Shown here: piece after piece, positions 9,580 through 18,635 of the stretch | Layout of the letters: every line of letters begins with the position of its first letter | How positions within the stretch are numbered: the first letter of the stretch is position 1 | Assembly: GCA_963765875.1 (NCBI GenBank) | Contig: CAVXYK010000012.1 | Span: 62,001 to 126,000 of the forward strand | DNA: 64,000 bases | Reading direction: 5' to 3' | DNA from: JAWKOK01 sp963765875 | Lineage (GTDB): Bacteria; Chloroflexota; Anaerolineae; Caldilineales; Caldilineaceae | Made by a program: the position numbers and the translations under genes | The notes under the pieces: generated by a model | What the model saw: only the letters and a program-made list of their open reading frames with translations | Databases searched by the model: none | What the model was told of the DNA's origin: nothing

Positions 9580-9660
9580 AGTAGGGGTGTTTGGTTTCGT
9601 GTTCATTTATCCATGAGAATTGAATGACCGTATCGGTCACAGTTCTGGATTGGAGGACCC

Positions 9661-10872
9661 ATGAAACAAGACATACCTATGGCTGTATCAGTGCTCCCCC
9701 TTGTGCTGGAGACAGGTGAACGTCTGCCGTGCCTGGTGGACCGTTGTACTTGGATACCGTTACGATTGGCGACGCGGTGGGCGGTTCGCTATCGGCGTTA
9801 CCGGGTGCAGGCATCGACCTTGGCTGGCAACTTGCGTGTCATTGGACGGCTTTACGTCTGGGCCTGGGAGAGAGCGGGCATCGACCTCGACGATTACCTG
9901 ACCTGTGGTCACTGGTTGCACGCTCGACAGTTGGAGTCATTCGCAGCCTACTTACGGGAGGGTACGGGGGCAGATTCTGACAATCTGTTGATGCCAAACA
10001 GCTACAACCAACAGTTGGCCGTGGCGGAAAACTTTCTCTGTTGGTGTCTCTACCCGAGCAACCGAGGCGGGACATCTTCCTTGACCTTCGAGCAAACGGC
10101 TGTCGAACGGGAGAAGCTGGGCTATCTGTTCCAATCGTTGCGTATGCGCGGTACACTCTCCCGTCGTCATGAACCGCTCACTCAAGAAGAAATCGAGAAA
10201 GTCCGTTCGGTCATTGCGCCGGAGCAAACCAACGACGGACCGTGGCTCTTTACAACGCCAGGCATTTCCACTCATACGGCCCTGCGCAACTGGTTGATGT
10301 TCGAGTTGGCGTTAGAGCTGGGCCTTCGACGTGGTGAGTTGTTGAAACTGCGTCTCGACTGTTTACCGCGAGGTCGAGAAGAAGGCATCAAAGTGCTGCG
10401 TTTTCCTGACGATCCTCACGACAGCCGCACCCTCGAACCTGCCGTCAAGACAGCCGAACGCACCCTACCGGTCAGCTCCCGTCTGTTGCAGGCGATTCGC
10501 ACCTATGTCACGCATCCGCCCCCTCTCGGACGAGTCAAAGGTCAAAGCCCCTACTTATTCGTCACGCGCGACGGTCATCCTGTCGCCATTGATACAGCTC
10601 GGGATCTCATTCAGACGATTGGCAAGCGCAGCCATGTGCAACCGCTTTCCTGGCATCGGCTGCGCCATACCTGGGCTGAGCGCATGGCCACGGTTCTACT
10701 CGAACAGCCAAACGGCTTGGATCGGTTGGTCTATCTGGGTGGCTGGACCCATCCGGATTCTCCCAAACGCTACATTCAACAGGCCCTAGCCGAGCAGGCG
10801 AGCCAAACGTTACGCCAGTATCACGAAGATCTGTATGCAGATACAACCAAGGAGGTATCCGATGGTTGCTAA
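9661..10872 (+). CDS. Tyrosine recombinase, first of trio (TnpA-like)
   Basis: A 403-residue site-specific integrase. The N-terminal 150 residues form the core DNA-binding domain. The catalytic domain keeps the whole set: Arg223 in LGLRRGELLKLR, a likely Lys263 in the beta-hairpin, His332 and Arg335 with His336 in WHRLRHTW, Trp362 in the His/Trp position of GGWTHPDSPK, and nucleophile Tyr371 in RYIQ. GGAGGACCC sits just before the ATG. Its 3' end overlaps the next gene by 11 bases, so the two are translationally coupled. It is the most canonical enzyme of the trio and probably carries out strand cleavage. Confidence 0.9.
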   Translation: MKQDIPMAVSVLPLVLETGERLPCLVDRCTWIPLRLATRWAVRYRRYRVQASTLAGNLRVIGRLYVWAWERAGIDLDDYLTCGHWLHARQLESFAAYLREGTGADSDNLLMPNSYNQQLAVAENFLCWCLYPSNRGGTSSLTFEQTAVEREKLGYLFQSLRMRGTLSRRHEPLTQEEIEKVRSVIAPEQTNDGPWLFTTPGISTHTALRNWLMFELALELGLRRGELLKLRLDCLPRGREEGIKVLRFPDDPHDSRTLEPAVKTAERTLPVSSRLLQAIRTYVTHPPPLGRVKGQSPYLFVTRDGHPVAIDTARDLIQTIGKRSHVQPLSWHRLRHTWAERMATVLLEQPNGLDRLVYLGGWTHPDSPKRYIQQALAEQASQTLRQYHEDLYADTTKEVSDGC

Positions 10873-12424
10873 CGATCTCGCTTTAGCGGATTTGCCAGAC
10901 GTCCCAAAACAGATCAGCTCTCTGGACGGACAAATCGTCGAGACTGGTGGCCCTGTGTGGCGTATTCGTTCCGCAGCAGACGGGGGCAAGATCATGGTTT
11001 TCAATTGGGAACGGCTACACCAAATCACGCTGGGTCAACAACCGGTCTTCAGTCTGCGTGCTCGACGCCTGATGCAGTTATATATCGCCGACTGCCTGAC
11101 TCGGCGGCAGGCTACTACGGCTTGCGTCTACCACGCCACTTTTCTCTGGCTTGGCCGTTGGTTTGTTACCCAACATGACCGCTCTGCCTCGCCCGGGCAA
11201 TCTGGCGGATTTCAGTGGTGGCAGCTTGATGAGGATTTGGCACGCGCCATTCTGAATTGGGGGATTCGAGAGACGGCATCCAACGGGGACTATTTCCGCC
11301 ATCTGCGCATCTTCTACCACTGGGGTATGGCTCGCCAGTATCCCGACTTCAATCTGGAAACGGCTCGCATCCTGAAATCTATCAAGGCCACCATGCACCC
11401 GGTGGGCCATCACGTACGCTTTCGCCATCCCAAAAAGGGTCCTTTCTCTCCTGATGAACGTACGCTCATTGTGGACGCCATCCGGGCGGCAAAGGGCCGC
11501 GAGACGGATCGGGTGTTGGTGATGTTATGCCTGGAATTAGGTCTCCACCCCAAAGCAGCGGCCCGTCTCATGAACCAGGATCTGCGTTGCTTCGAGACGA
11601 ACCAAGGCATCTTTTATCAGTTGGACGTTCCTCGAGTCAAGAAACGCAGCACAACCCGGGAGACGAAACGGCGGCCAATTAGTCAACGGTTGGGCCAACT
11701 ACTGATCCAACTCCAACATGGCGCTTCCACCGACCATTTGCTCCATTGGTTGAGCCCTAACCACCCGGAGAGAGACATGGCAACTACCATACAACGTTGG
11801 GCCAAGGAGGCGGAACTGGTATCACCTCGCACAGGAGAGCGCCTCCATCTGATGCCGCGACGTTTTCGCTATACCTTGGCCACCCATTTGGCGGAGGAGG
11901 GAGCCTCCCCCTATCACATCGCAGCTATCCTGGACCATACGGATCTCAGCTATGTAGATGTCTATACGGAGACCACCTCAACGATTGCGGTCCAGGTGGC
12001 AGAGGCCACGGATGCCTTGCTCACCCCTCTGGTGAAACGGTTTCTGGGGCAGATTGTCGAAGCGGATGCAGTTGACTCTAGCCCAAACGAAATCATTCTC
12101 ACCCCGACACCCCATCTGTCCGCACCTGAATTGGATGTTGCTGGCATCGGCGTATGCGGACGCACTCTGTCCGCAGCGGAGGCTTGCCATCTGTTTCCAC
12201 CCCTCAGTTGTTATCTATGTCCCAGTTTTGCGGCCTGGCGGACCGGTCCACATGAGGACGTACTGCGTTCTATCGAGACCCATCTGAGTATCCACGAGGC
12301 GCGGATGGACGCACGCATCCAGCTCCAACTGCATGAAGTACGGCGGGCGATTGAGGAAGTACTGCGCCGAGTTCACCCTACCCAGGAGGGACAACATGAA
12401 CACAATGCTGAAACCCAGTCCTGA
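10862..12424 (+). CDS. Tyrosine recombinase homologue, second of trio, degenerate active site
   Basis: A 520-residue integrase-family protein. ATG at 10862 follows AAGGAGGT, a near-perfect ribosome site, and is better than the longer frame from 10835. Box I reads LGLHPKAAARL, so the catalytic Arg is His229. Box II reads PRRFRYTLATH: Arg336 is kept, but the usual first His and following His are Arg333 and Tyr337. LDHTD supplies His359 and VDVYTE the putative nucleophile Tyr368. After the catalytic domain a cysteine cluster (VCGR, EACHL, CYLCP) suggests a metal-binding tail. The protein may be structural or need its partners. It overlaps the third gene by 29 bases. Confidence 0.85.
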   Translation: MVANDLALADLPDVPKQISSLDGQIVETGGPVWRIRSAADGGKIMVFNWERLHQITLGQQPVFSLRARRLMQLYIADCLTRRQATTACVYHATFLWLGRWFVTQHDRSASPGQSGGFQWWQLDEDLARAILNWGIRETASNGDYFRHLRIFYHWGMARQYPDFNLETARILKSIKATMHPVGHHVRFRHPKKGPFSPDERTLIVDAIRAAKGRETDRVLVMLCLELGLHPKAAARLMNQDLRCFETNQGIFYQLDVPRVKKRSTTRETKRRPISQRLGQLLIQLQHGASTDHLLHWLSPNHPERDMATTIQRWAKEAELVSPRTGERLHLMPRRFRYTLATHLAEEGASPYHIAAILDHTDLSYVDVYTETTSTIAVQVAEATDALLTPLVKRFLGQIVEADAVDSSPNEIILTPTPHLSAPELDVAGIGVCGRTLSAAEACHLFPPLSCYLCPSFAAWRTGPHEDVLRSIETHLSIHEARMDARIQLQLHEVRRAIEEVLRRVHPTQEGQHEHNAETQS

Positions 12425-14378
12425 ATCTGTGCAAGCGGCTGTCCAAGCTTTGATGGCCGTCGCTACACAACAGTTTGGGCGTTGGTTTGCCCAGACAGAG
12501 CAGGCTTTTGATGATCCGGTATGGAATGTGGGTCATCTTCAGAAGCGTTTCACCAATAGCGAAAATCTACGCATGTTCTTTACCCACTATGGCACGACGG
12601 ACAGACCCTTGCCTCAAAGCTATGTCCAGGTTGTGAAATGCTGGCTTCTACTGAGTGATCTGCAGGTCAGCGCCATCACGGAATATATGGACGCCACCCG
12701 TTGTTTGTGGGCAACCCTGCAGAGCCGGTATGAGGCTGCGGCTCTGCCCTTCGCCTGGGAAGGTCTCTGTGAAGAGGATCTGTGCCAGGCAGAACTGTGG
12801 ATGCAGGCACGTTTCGCCGGCGCCACGGTCTACCGGCGCATGGGCGCCCTGCTGCAGCTGGCCCGTTTCTTGGAGACACGTCACATCTGCCGACCCTTGT
12901 TTTACGAAATCCAGACACCTTGTCCTTCCAAAGCCATCTATACGGTGGCCGCGCAGGAGGCGCGGTTGAACAAGTTGCCGTCTCAACGAGCCTTGGCTGG
13001 TTTGGCCGACGTCTACAACCATCTTGCGCAGACGCCCCAAGACCGTCTACGCGCGGCCGCCGTCGCCCTTTTGGCGGTGACCGGGTTTCGTGTCAGCGAA
13101 TTGCTCACGCTGCCGGTCGACTGTGAATTGGAGGAAGTGCGCCATGGTCGCCCAGCCTATGGCTTGCGTTACTACAAGGCGAAAGCCAGGCTACCTGAGA
13201 AACTGGTGGACGTTCGCTGGTTGACCCCTCTTCAAGCCCAACTGGCGCGAAGGGCGATACGAGAGATTCAAGAACTGACCGCAGAGGCCAGACTACAGGC
13301 CCGGATTCTGGAGGAAAACGATCCTCACATACCGATTCCAGGCTTTGATTTGAATGGCCGCATGAAGACGCGCGATATTCAGCAAATCTTGGGTATGCCA
13401 CGCAGCGACCAGGTCCATAACAGTATTGCGCGGGAGCGACTGCCCCGCTATGGCCGGGCCAAAGCCTATTATTTCCTGGTTGCTGAATTTGAGACCTACG
13501 TGCGCTCCCGGCGGGTCAAGCACTTATGGACGGTGAACAAAGGGGATGGATCCTACCAAATGCTGTCGGAAAGTCTGTTTGTGATCTTTCAGAACTTCTT
13601 CTTTCCTCGCGGGGGACACGTCTGTTTGTTGGTGGAGCCGATGCGCAAAGGCCACATCAACAGCTTCCTCAGTAGCCATGGCCTGCACAAGTCGGTCTTT
13701 GAACGTTTCGACATTCGGGAAGAGGATGGTTCTCTCTGTCGCATGTCTTCCCACCAGTTTCGACACTGGTTGAACGATCTGGCAGACAAAGGCGGATTAC
13801 CCACAGACGTATTGACTCGCTGGATGGGTCGAGAGAATCCACGCGATACCGACGCGTATCGCCATGCCACGATGGAGGAACGGCTGCGGTGGGTGAAAGA
13901 CGGGATTGCGGACCGGCAGTTTGAAGGGACGATGGCCAACGTCTATTTTGACCTGCCCGAAGCGGAGCGGGATCTCTTTTTGGAGAGCCAGGTCCAGGCG
14001 GTCCACTTCACGCCCATGGGAATTTGCATACATGACTTTGCGGTCGAGCCTTGCCCATATCATCTCAACTGTGTGCGTGGTTGTCCTGACTACCTGCGCA
14101 CCAAAGGTGATCTGCGCCAACGTCGCTACCTGATGGAAATCCAGGCCCAAACCGAGAAAGCGTTGGCAGATGCCAGGCAGAAGGTAGCCGAAACCGATGG
14201 CGAAGTCGCCCAGGGCTGGGTGACTCACCACGAACAGACGCTGCAAGGCATCTGTTTGGCCCTTGCCGTCGATGAAGAAGAGACCATCGCGCAAGGAGAG
14301 CAAGTTCGTCCAGCTACGGTTGCTCCGCAACGGAACCATCCAACAGAGGAGAATCTACACAATGGGACGCAAGAGTGA
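12396..14378 (+). CDS. Large tyrosine recombinase, third of trio (TnpB-like)
   Basis: A 660-residue protein from ATG at 12396 (AGGAGGG just upstream), similar in size to Tn554 TnpB (about 630). Box I is TGFRVSELLTLP with Arg232. Box II is SSHQFRHWLND with His453, Arg456 and His457. The His/Trp position is Arg479 in MGREN, and the nucleophile is Tyr488 in DAYRH. A long insertion of about 130 residues separates box I and box II. The C-terminal region has CIHDF, EPCPYHLNCVRGCPDYL, a likely zinc knuckle, followed by a helical tail. It overlaps the TnpC-like gene by 17 bases. Confidence 0.87.
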   Translation: MNTMLKPSPESVQAAVQALMAVATQQFGRWFAQTEQAFDDPVWNVGHLQKRFTNSENLRMFFTHYGTTDRPLPQSYVQVVKCWLLLSDLQVSAITEYMDATRCLWATLQSRYEAAALPFAWEGLCEEDLCQAELWMQARFAGATVYRRMGALLQLARFLETRHICRPLFYEIQTPCPSKAIYTVAAQEARLNKLPSQRALAGLADVYNHLAQTPQDRLRAAAVALLAVTGFRVSELLTLPVDCELEEVRHGRPAYGLRYYKAKARLPEKLVDVRWLTPLQAQLARRAIREIQELTAEARLQARILEENDPHIPIPGFDLNGRMKTRDIQQILGMPRSDQVHNSIARERLPRYGRAKAYYFLVAEFETYVRSRRVKHLWTVNKGDGSYQMLSESLFVIFQNFFFPRGGHVCLLVEPMRKGHINSFLSSHGLHKSVFERFDIREEDGSLCRMSSHQFRHWLNDLADKGGLPTDVLTRWMGRENPRDTDAYRHATMEERLRWVKDGIADRQFEGTMANVYFDLPEAERDLFLESQVQAVHFTPMGICIHDFAVEPCPYHLNCVRGCPDYLRTKGDLRQRRYLMEIQAQTEKALADARQKVAETDGEVAQGWVTHHEQTLQGICLALAVDEEETIAQGEQVRPATVAPQRNHPTEENLHNGTQE

Positions 14379-14787
14379 GGAAAGCAGAATTGCGTTGGCG
14401 GTTCGTGCCTATCTGGCTGCTGGAGAGGGGCAGTTGCCCGAACAAGTTCGCTTGGATGTGAAGCATGTGGCCAGCGCCGTCGGTGTCAGCCGCACATCTC
14501 TTTATAAATATGGGCTGGCGCAGGAAATCCAGGTCGCGGCCCAGCGCCAACGAGAACGGATGGGGTTAGTGGGTGAATCCAGCCGCCGGCAGCGCTGGCA
14601 TGATCTGGTGCGCCAGCTACGAGCAGAATTGCAGCAGGCTGACACACGCAACAAAGCCTTGGTAGCTCAGTTGAATCTGGTAGAGGCCAATGCTGCCCGT
14701 CTCGGCATCGATCCCGAAGCGCTCTTTCAACCCTTGGTGAAACCAGCCCGCACCCTGCCTCGCAGCGGCCCCTTCAACGGCACGTAA
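14362..14787 (+). CDS. TnpC-like helper (DUF6262-type) of the recombinase operon
   Basis: A 141-residue basic protein starting at ATG 14362, within the end of the third recombinase gene (GAGGAGAA upstream). It has a helix-turn-helix-like segment VASAVGVSRTSLYKYG, then a coiled-coil-like helix rich in Arg, Gln and Leu (RQLRAELQQADTRNKALVAQ). In Tn554 the equally small TnpC affects the frequency and orientation of transposition. By position and shape this gene corresponds to it. The longer frame from 14263 lies inside the recombinase gene and lacks a ribosome site. Confidence 0.75.
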   Translation: MGRKSEESRIALAVRAYLAAGEGQLPEQVRLDVKHVASAVGVSRTSLYKYGLAQEIQVAAQRQRERMGLVGESSRRQRWHDLVRQLRAELQQADTRNKALVAQLNLVEANAARLGIDPEALFQPLVKPARTLPRSGPFNGT

Positions 14788-14917
14788 AGAGGAACATGCA
14801 TACGAGCTCACGAACTCGCCCGACTTCGAGTGACTGGAGAAACTCGACGACTGGAACACATCCTTCGGGATGGTCAGCGACGTGTTGGGTAACACTTTCA
14901 GGCCAAGGAGCACAGAA

Positions 14918-15256
<339 letters not shown>

Positions 15257-15279
15257 ACCCACACTTTTTTCTGTTTGAC

Positions 15280-15336
15280 CGCGATTCCGGACGTTTTATT
15301 CTCGACTAAAAGTGCTGATTTTTCACCGGAATCGCG
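15280..15336. repeat. Inverted repeat after the quartet
   Basis: CGCGATTCCGG (15280-15290) and CCGGAATCGCG (15326-15336) are perfect complements around a 35-base loop. The position, 24 bases after a stop codon, suits a terminator or part of the element's right end. There is no clear T-run directly after the stem. The rest of 15337-15910 shows no convincing gene. Confidence 0.45.
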
Positions 15337-15910
15337 CCGATTGACAACCGGATTTTACAGGTCTCGAGGAGCAGGTTCTCGTCACTCTACACATCGATTC
15401 ATAGGAGAAATTCGTGAACACACAATAAATGGACACAGCAACAACAACATCTTGGTTCCGCGCTGCCCAAGAATGACGCTGTCTCTCTGGAAATATCGCG
15501 CTCCTTTCGTCACGTCTCATAAATGGACATTGACGAATACCCCTAATAGGAGTATTGATCTGTGCTACACTGGAATCGGCTGGGCGTGACGCGCATCTTC
15601 ACCCATCCCCAAGATCCGGCCTTCAACGAAGGATACGCCGACTTCCTGGTCGACCTGGGGTATGGTCTGGATGCAACGTGTTCAGAGTGGTGGAGCAAAT
15701 ACGATGAAGGGCGCCAGCGAGATTTGCGCGTAAATATACGGTAGAATATCGGCAGAACATCTTGTCGTAAAAAGATTCCTTTTCGCGTAAGTTCTCCGGC
15801 GGTAATCGTAGGGGAGCCAGCTATGACTTCGCCAACTGTCTGCTAAACCGCATTACTAACGGAGACACAGACCGCAAGGCATCTCTGTTAGTATAGATAT
15901 TTTGGTCTAA

Positions 15911-16196
15911 GGGTACCGTGCATATTCGCACAGAAATGTGCAATAGAGGCTGAGATCGGCGAAGATAGCGGAAAGATGCTTCCACAGAGCGAGTAGGTAA
16001 ACTGGGCAGTGGATCGCTTAGATCTTAAGGTCGAGTGAACCGAGTCATCCTTTATTCATATCCTGAAACAGACCCGAAAATCTTGCGGGGCGATTTGAGT
16101 CCATATCCGCCTGATTCCAGTCCCGTCTCCACTGGTGACACGTTTGTTAAACAACACACGCTATTGCACATTTCTGCGCGAAAATGCGCGGTACCC
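15911..16196. mobile_element. 286-bp miniature inverted-repeat element with Tn3-like ends
   Basis: The two 36-base ends (15911-15946 and, inverted, 16161-16196) agree at 33 of 36 positions and start GGGTACCG. Tn3-family transposons have 38-base ends beginning GGGG, and that of Tn4430 begins GGGGTACCG, so a Tn3-derived miniature element (TIME) is the best guess. There is no open frame inside. No 5-base target duplication was seen (flanks TCTAA and TCCAT), which suggests age or rearrangement. Confidence 0.7.
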
Positions 16197-16202
16197 TCCA
16201 TA

Positions 16203-16260
16203 GGGGTTTGAAGTCCAATTGAGTCGGGTAGCCAGGAGACATTGCTGGGCTTCAAACCCC
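16203..16260 (+). promoter_or_regulatory. Leader hairpin before the CUB-like repeat gene
   Basis: GGGGTTTGAAG (16203-16213) pairs perfectly with CTTCAAACCCC (16250-16260), 48 bases before the ATG of the following gene. It could be a leader structure or a terminator for upstream transcription. No T-run follows. Confidence 0.35.
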
Positions 16261-16308
16261 GTCATAAACGGGAACGTTCTTGTGTCCACTCAATGCTGGG
16301 AGGTAAAG

Positions 16309-18084
16309 ATGTATAGAATGAGGGTTGTGATACGGTCAATCTGGTTGTTAGGAGCGTTATCCACTGCTTTTTTCGGAATGTTTTCATCATCGCATATTCA
16401 AGCGATGGTTAATACCCAGGTTAGTCCCCATAGCATTGTAACCAACATAGAATCTACACACCCCTACCATGAATACGAGGATCGTTTCTGGATTGTTGAG
16501 GTGCCCGGCGCCAGCGCAATACGGGTTCATTTTTCGTATATCGACCTAGAAGATGGAGTAGACTATCTTGTAATCAGTGATCCAAGTGATCAGCAAACGC
16601 AACGTGTCACTGGAACATATCCTGACGGTCACTGGAGCGATCCAATACCTGGAGGGTTCGCAAAAGTGCGACTACTGTCTGATGGCAGCGTTCAAAACTG
16701 GGGTTTTGCAATTGATAGAAAGGAGAGTGTCAACTACAACAGTCTCATTCGTAGCGAACATCCCTATCCAGACAACTCAGATAGGGTATGGACCTTGACG
16801 AATAACCAAGCTAGCCCAGAAACAGAGGCTACGAGTGTGCATTTCTCCAAGATCGAGCTTGAAGAACACGTGGATTGGCTTATTTTGACTGACGTCACTG
16901 GGAAGCCCCATCAATATATCACTGGATCGCATCATTCAGGTCTGTGGAGTAAAGGGGTGCCAGGGGGCGCGGTGAGGATTCAGTTAATCACGGATGGCAG
17001 TGTCGAGGAGTGGGGATTTAATGTGGATAATAGCCGCAATGCCAGTCCGGATGATGCCGAGAGTAGACCTGTCATGCCATTGGTGGCCCGATCGGATCAT
17101 CCCTATCCAGCCGAAAGTGTAAGGGAATGGGTCCTCACGAATCCCGATCCAACGTCAGTGTCGACTAAGGTGCACTTTGATCGCATTGATCTGAGCCATT
17201 GGGATAAGATAGAGCTTCTCGATCTGAACGATACGATTGTGCAGACCTTCACCGGCGAGGTTCACCTACAGGATACATGGTCAGATTATCTGCCAGGCCG
17301 AATCGTGAAGGTGAGACTCACGACTACAGACAGCAATATTCTGGGACCGGATGTCGACTGGGGCTTTCGAATCGACATGATTGCAGAATCGGTGTTGACT
17401 CCTGGTCTGGCCCAATCGGATCACCCCTATCCAGCTGAGAGTGTAAGGGAATGGGTCCTCACGAATCCCGATTCAACGTCAGCGTCGACCAAGGTGCACT
17501 TTGATCGCATTGATCTGAGCCATTGGGATAAGATAGAGCTTCTCGATCTGAACGATACGATTGTGCAGACCTTCACCGGCGAGGTTCACCTACAGGATAC
17601 ATGGTCAGATTATCTGCCAGGCCGAATCGTGAAGGTGAGACTCACGACTACAGACAGCAATATTCTGGGACCGGATGTCGACTGGGGCTTTCGAATCGAC
17701 ATGATTGCAGAATCGGTGTTGACTCCTGGTCTGGCCCAATCGGATCACCCCTATTCAGCTGAGAGTGTAAGGGAATGGGTCCTCACGAATCCCGATTCAA
17801 CGTCAGCGTCGACCAAGGTGCACTTTGATCGCATTGATCTGAGCCATTGGGATAAGATAGAGCTTCTCGATCTGAACGATACGATTGTGCAGACCTTCAC
17901 CGGCGAGGTTCACCTACAGGATACATGGTCAGATTATCTGCCAGGCCGAATCGTGAAGGTGAGACTCACGACTACAGACAGCAATATTCTGGGACCGGAT
18001 GTCGACTGGGGCTTTCGAATCGACATGATTGCAGAGAACGTGATGCCCAAGGATACCGTCTTTTTGCCTCTCGTGATCAGATAG
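16309..18084 (+). CDS. Secreted protein with five CUB-like domains
   Basis: 591 residues from ATG 16309, with GGGAGG upstream. The upstream in-frame extension to 16219 lies inside a hairpin and is rejected. A signal peptide (RMRVVIRSIWLLGALSTAFF) is followed by five domains of roughly 100 residues. Each has a HPYP opening, a W(V/T)L strand, VHF-(S/D)-I-LS/LE and a closing WGF-(R/N/A)-D. This is the pattern of CUB-like jelly-roll domains in bacterial secreted proteins, which bind calcium or glycans. The last three domains are nearly identical. The protein ends in VFLPLVIR, a C-terminal motif I recall from other Chloroflexota exported proteins. The function is probably adhesion or matrix binding. 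Confidence 0.75.
   Translation: MYRMRVVIRSIWLLGALSTAFFGMFSSSHIQAMVNTQVSPHSIVTNIESTHPYHEYEDRFWIVEVPGASAIRVHFSYIDLEDGVDYLVISDPSDQQTQRVTGTYPDGHWSDPIPGGFAKVRLLSDGSVQNWGFAIDRKESVNYNSLIRSEHPYPDNSDRVWTLTNNQASPETEATSVHFSKIELEEHVDWLILTDVTGKPHQYITGSHHSGLWSKGVPGGAVRIQLITDGSVEEWGFNVDNSRNASPDDAESRPVMPLVARSDHPYPAESVREWVLTNPDPTSVSTKVHFDRIDLSHWDKIELLDLNDTIVQTFTGEVHLQDTWSDYLPGRIVKVRLTTTDSNILGPDVDWGFRIDMIAESVLTPGLAQSDHPYPAESVREWVLTNPDSTSASTKVHFDRIDLSHWDKIELLDLNDTIVQTFTGEVHLQDTWSDYLPGRIVKVRLTTTDSNILGPDVDWGFRIDMIAESVLTPGLAQSDHPYSAESVREWVLTNPDSTSASTKVHFDRIDLSHWDKIELLDLNDTIVQTFTGEVHLQDTWSDYLPGRIVKVRLTTTDSNILGPDVDWGFRIDMIAENVMPKDTVFLPLVIR
17091..18062 (+). repeat. Three tandem 324-bp repeats inside the CUB-like gene
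   Basis: Units begin at 17091, 17415 and 17739 and are exactly 324 bases (108 codons) apart. They differ at only a few positions. Copies two and three are nearly identical, whereas the first differs a little more at its 5' part. This is a recent in-frame amplification. It may also be an assembly hazard, since copy number could vary or be collapsed. Confidence 0.95.
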
Positions 18085-18156
18085 CCTGAGTTTTTGTCGA
18101 TTTCTAATGGGACTTCAAGTGTCCTCTCGGCTGCCACTCTTGTTTGATTACGTCGA

Positions 18157-18175
18157 AAATGTCAACAGAACCTAG
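18157..18175 (+). repeat. Solo end of the 37.9-kb miniature element
   Basis: The 19 bases AAATGTCAACAGAACCTAG are the exact reverse complement of the left end (37963-37981) of the element at 37963-38117. No second end was found nearby, so this is a relic or one-ended insertion. Confidence 0.7.
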
Positions 18176-18304
18176 GGAACCAAGCAGCCACGACTTCGTC
18201 CTTGCCCCAATTCGAGGGTAACACCATGTCCCGAAAAGAAGACCACAAGCGAGATCCTTGCCGGATATTTACGTATGAATCTCGCTGGTCCCTGTACGTC
18301 TATT

Positions 18305-18380
18305 GGGCCGCTCGGCAGCCGCCCACTCGCCCGCTATCGTGTTATCACACCAAAGCGGGCGGCGGGCGGCACCTCGCTCG
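18305..18380 (+). other. Co-varying hairpin, copy 1
   Basis: The stem CGCCCGCT (18328-18335) pairs with AGCGGGCG (18354-18361) and can extend with mispairs. Within the loop GTGT (18339-18342) and ACAC (18347-18350) form an inner stem. The unit opens with GGGCCGCTCG and ends with ACCTCGCT, like copy 2, although the outer stems differ completely in sequence. This suggests a selected RNA or single-strand DNA structure. Nothing else was recognised in 18085-18304 apart from the solo repeat end at 18157. Confidence 0.5.
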
Positions 18381-18426
18381 CTTGTGTGGTTAGCATAGTG
18401 CGGTTGGCGGTCGTTGCGTGCGCATG

Positions 18427-18500
18427 GGCCCGCTCGCCCGGCGTGGCGGCGCTCTCGTGCTGATCGCACCAAAGCGCCGCCACGCCGACCTCGCTACGCC
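18427..18500 (+). other. Co-varying hairpin, copy 2
   Basis: A perfect 14-bp stem: GGCGTGGCGGCGCT (18440-18453) with AGCGCCGCCACGCC (18473-18486). The 19-base loop contains GTGC (18457-18460) facing GCAC (18466-18469). Loop words TCGTG and CACCAA and the flanks GGGCC-GCTCG and ACCTCGCT are shared with copy 1. The inner stem changes GTGT/ACAC to GTGC/GCAC, a compensated pair. It lies 136 bases before the ATPase gene. Confidence 0.55.
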
Positions 18501-18635
18501 AGTGAAGGGCGAAAACTGCTCGGACTCACCCGTCGAGAACGGCCCTCAGCTTTTGCTCAAATGGGGTTGCGAGAGAAACAAGAGTCTGGACTATAATAGT
18601 CTAAACTCTTGTTTTTCTATTGGGGCAACGCCACT

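Noticed and set aside
15562..15744. Plus-strand frame of 60 codons containing TRIFTHPQDPAFNEGYADFL
   Set aside because: The stretch reads somewhat protein-like and could be a gene remnant, but there is no ribosome site, no recognised family and no partner. Left unannotated.
18202..18596. Several overlapping short frames around the paired hairpins
   Set aside because: They are GC-rich frames through stem sequences. The covarying structure explains the region better than coding does.
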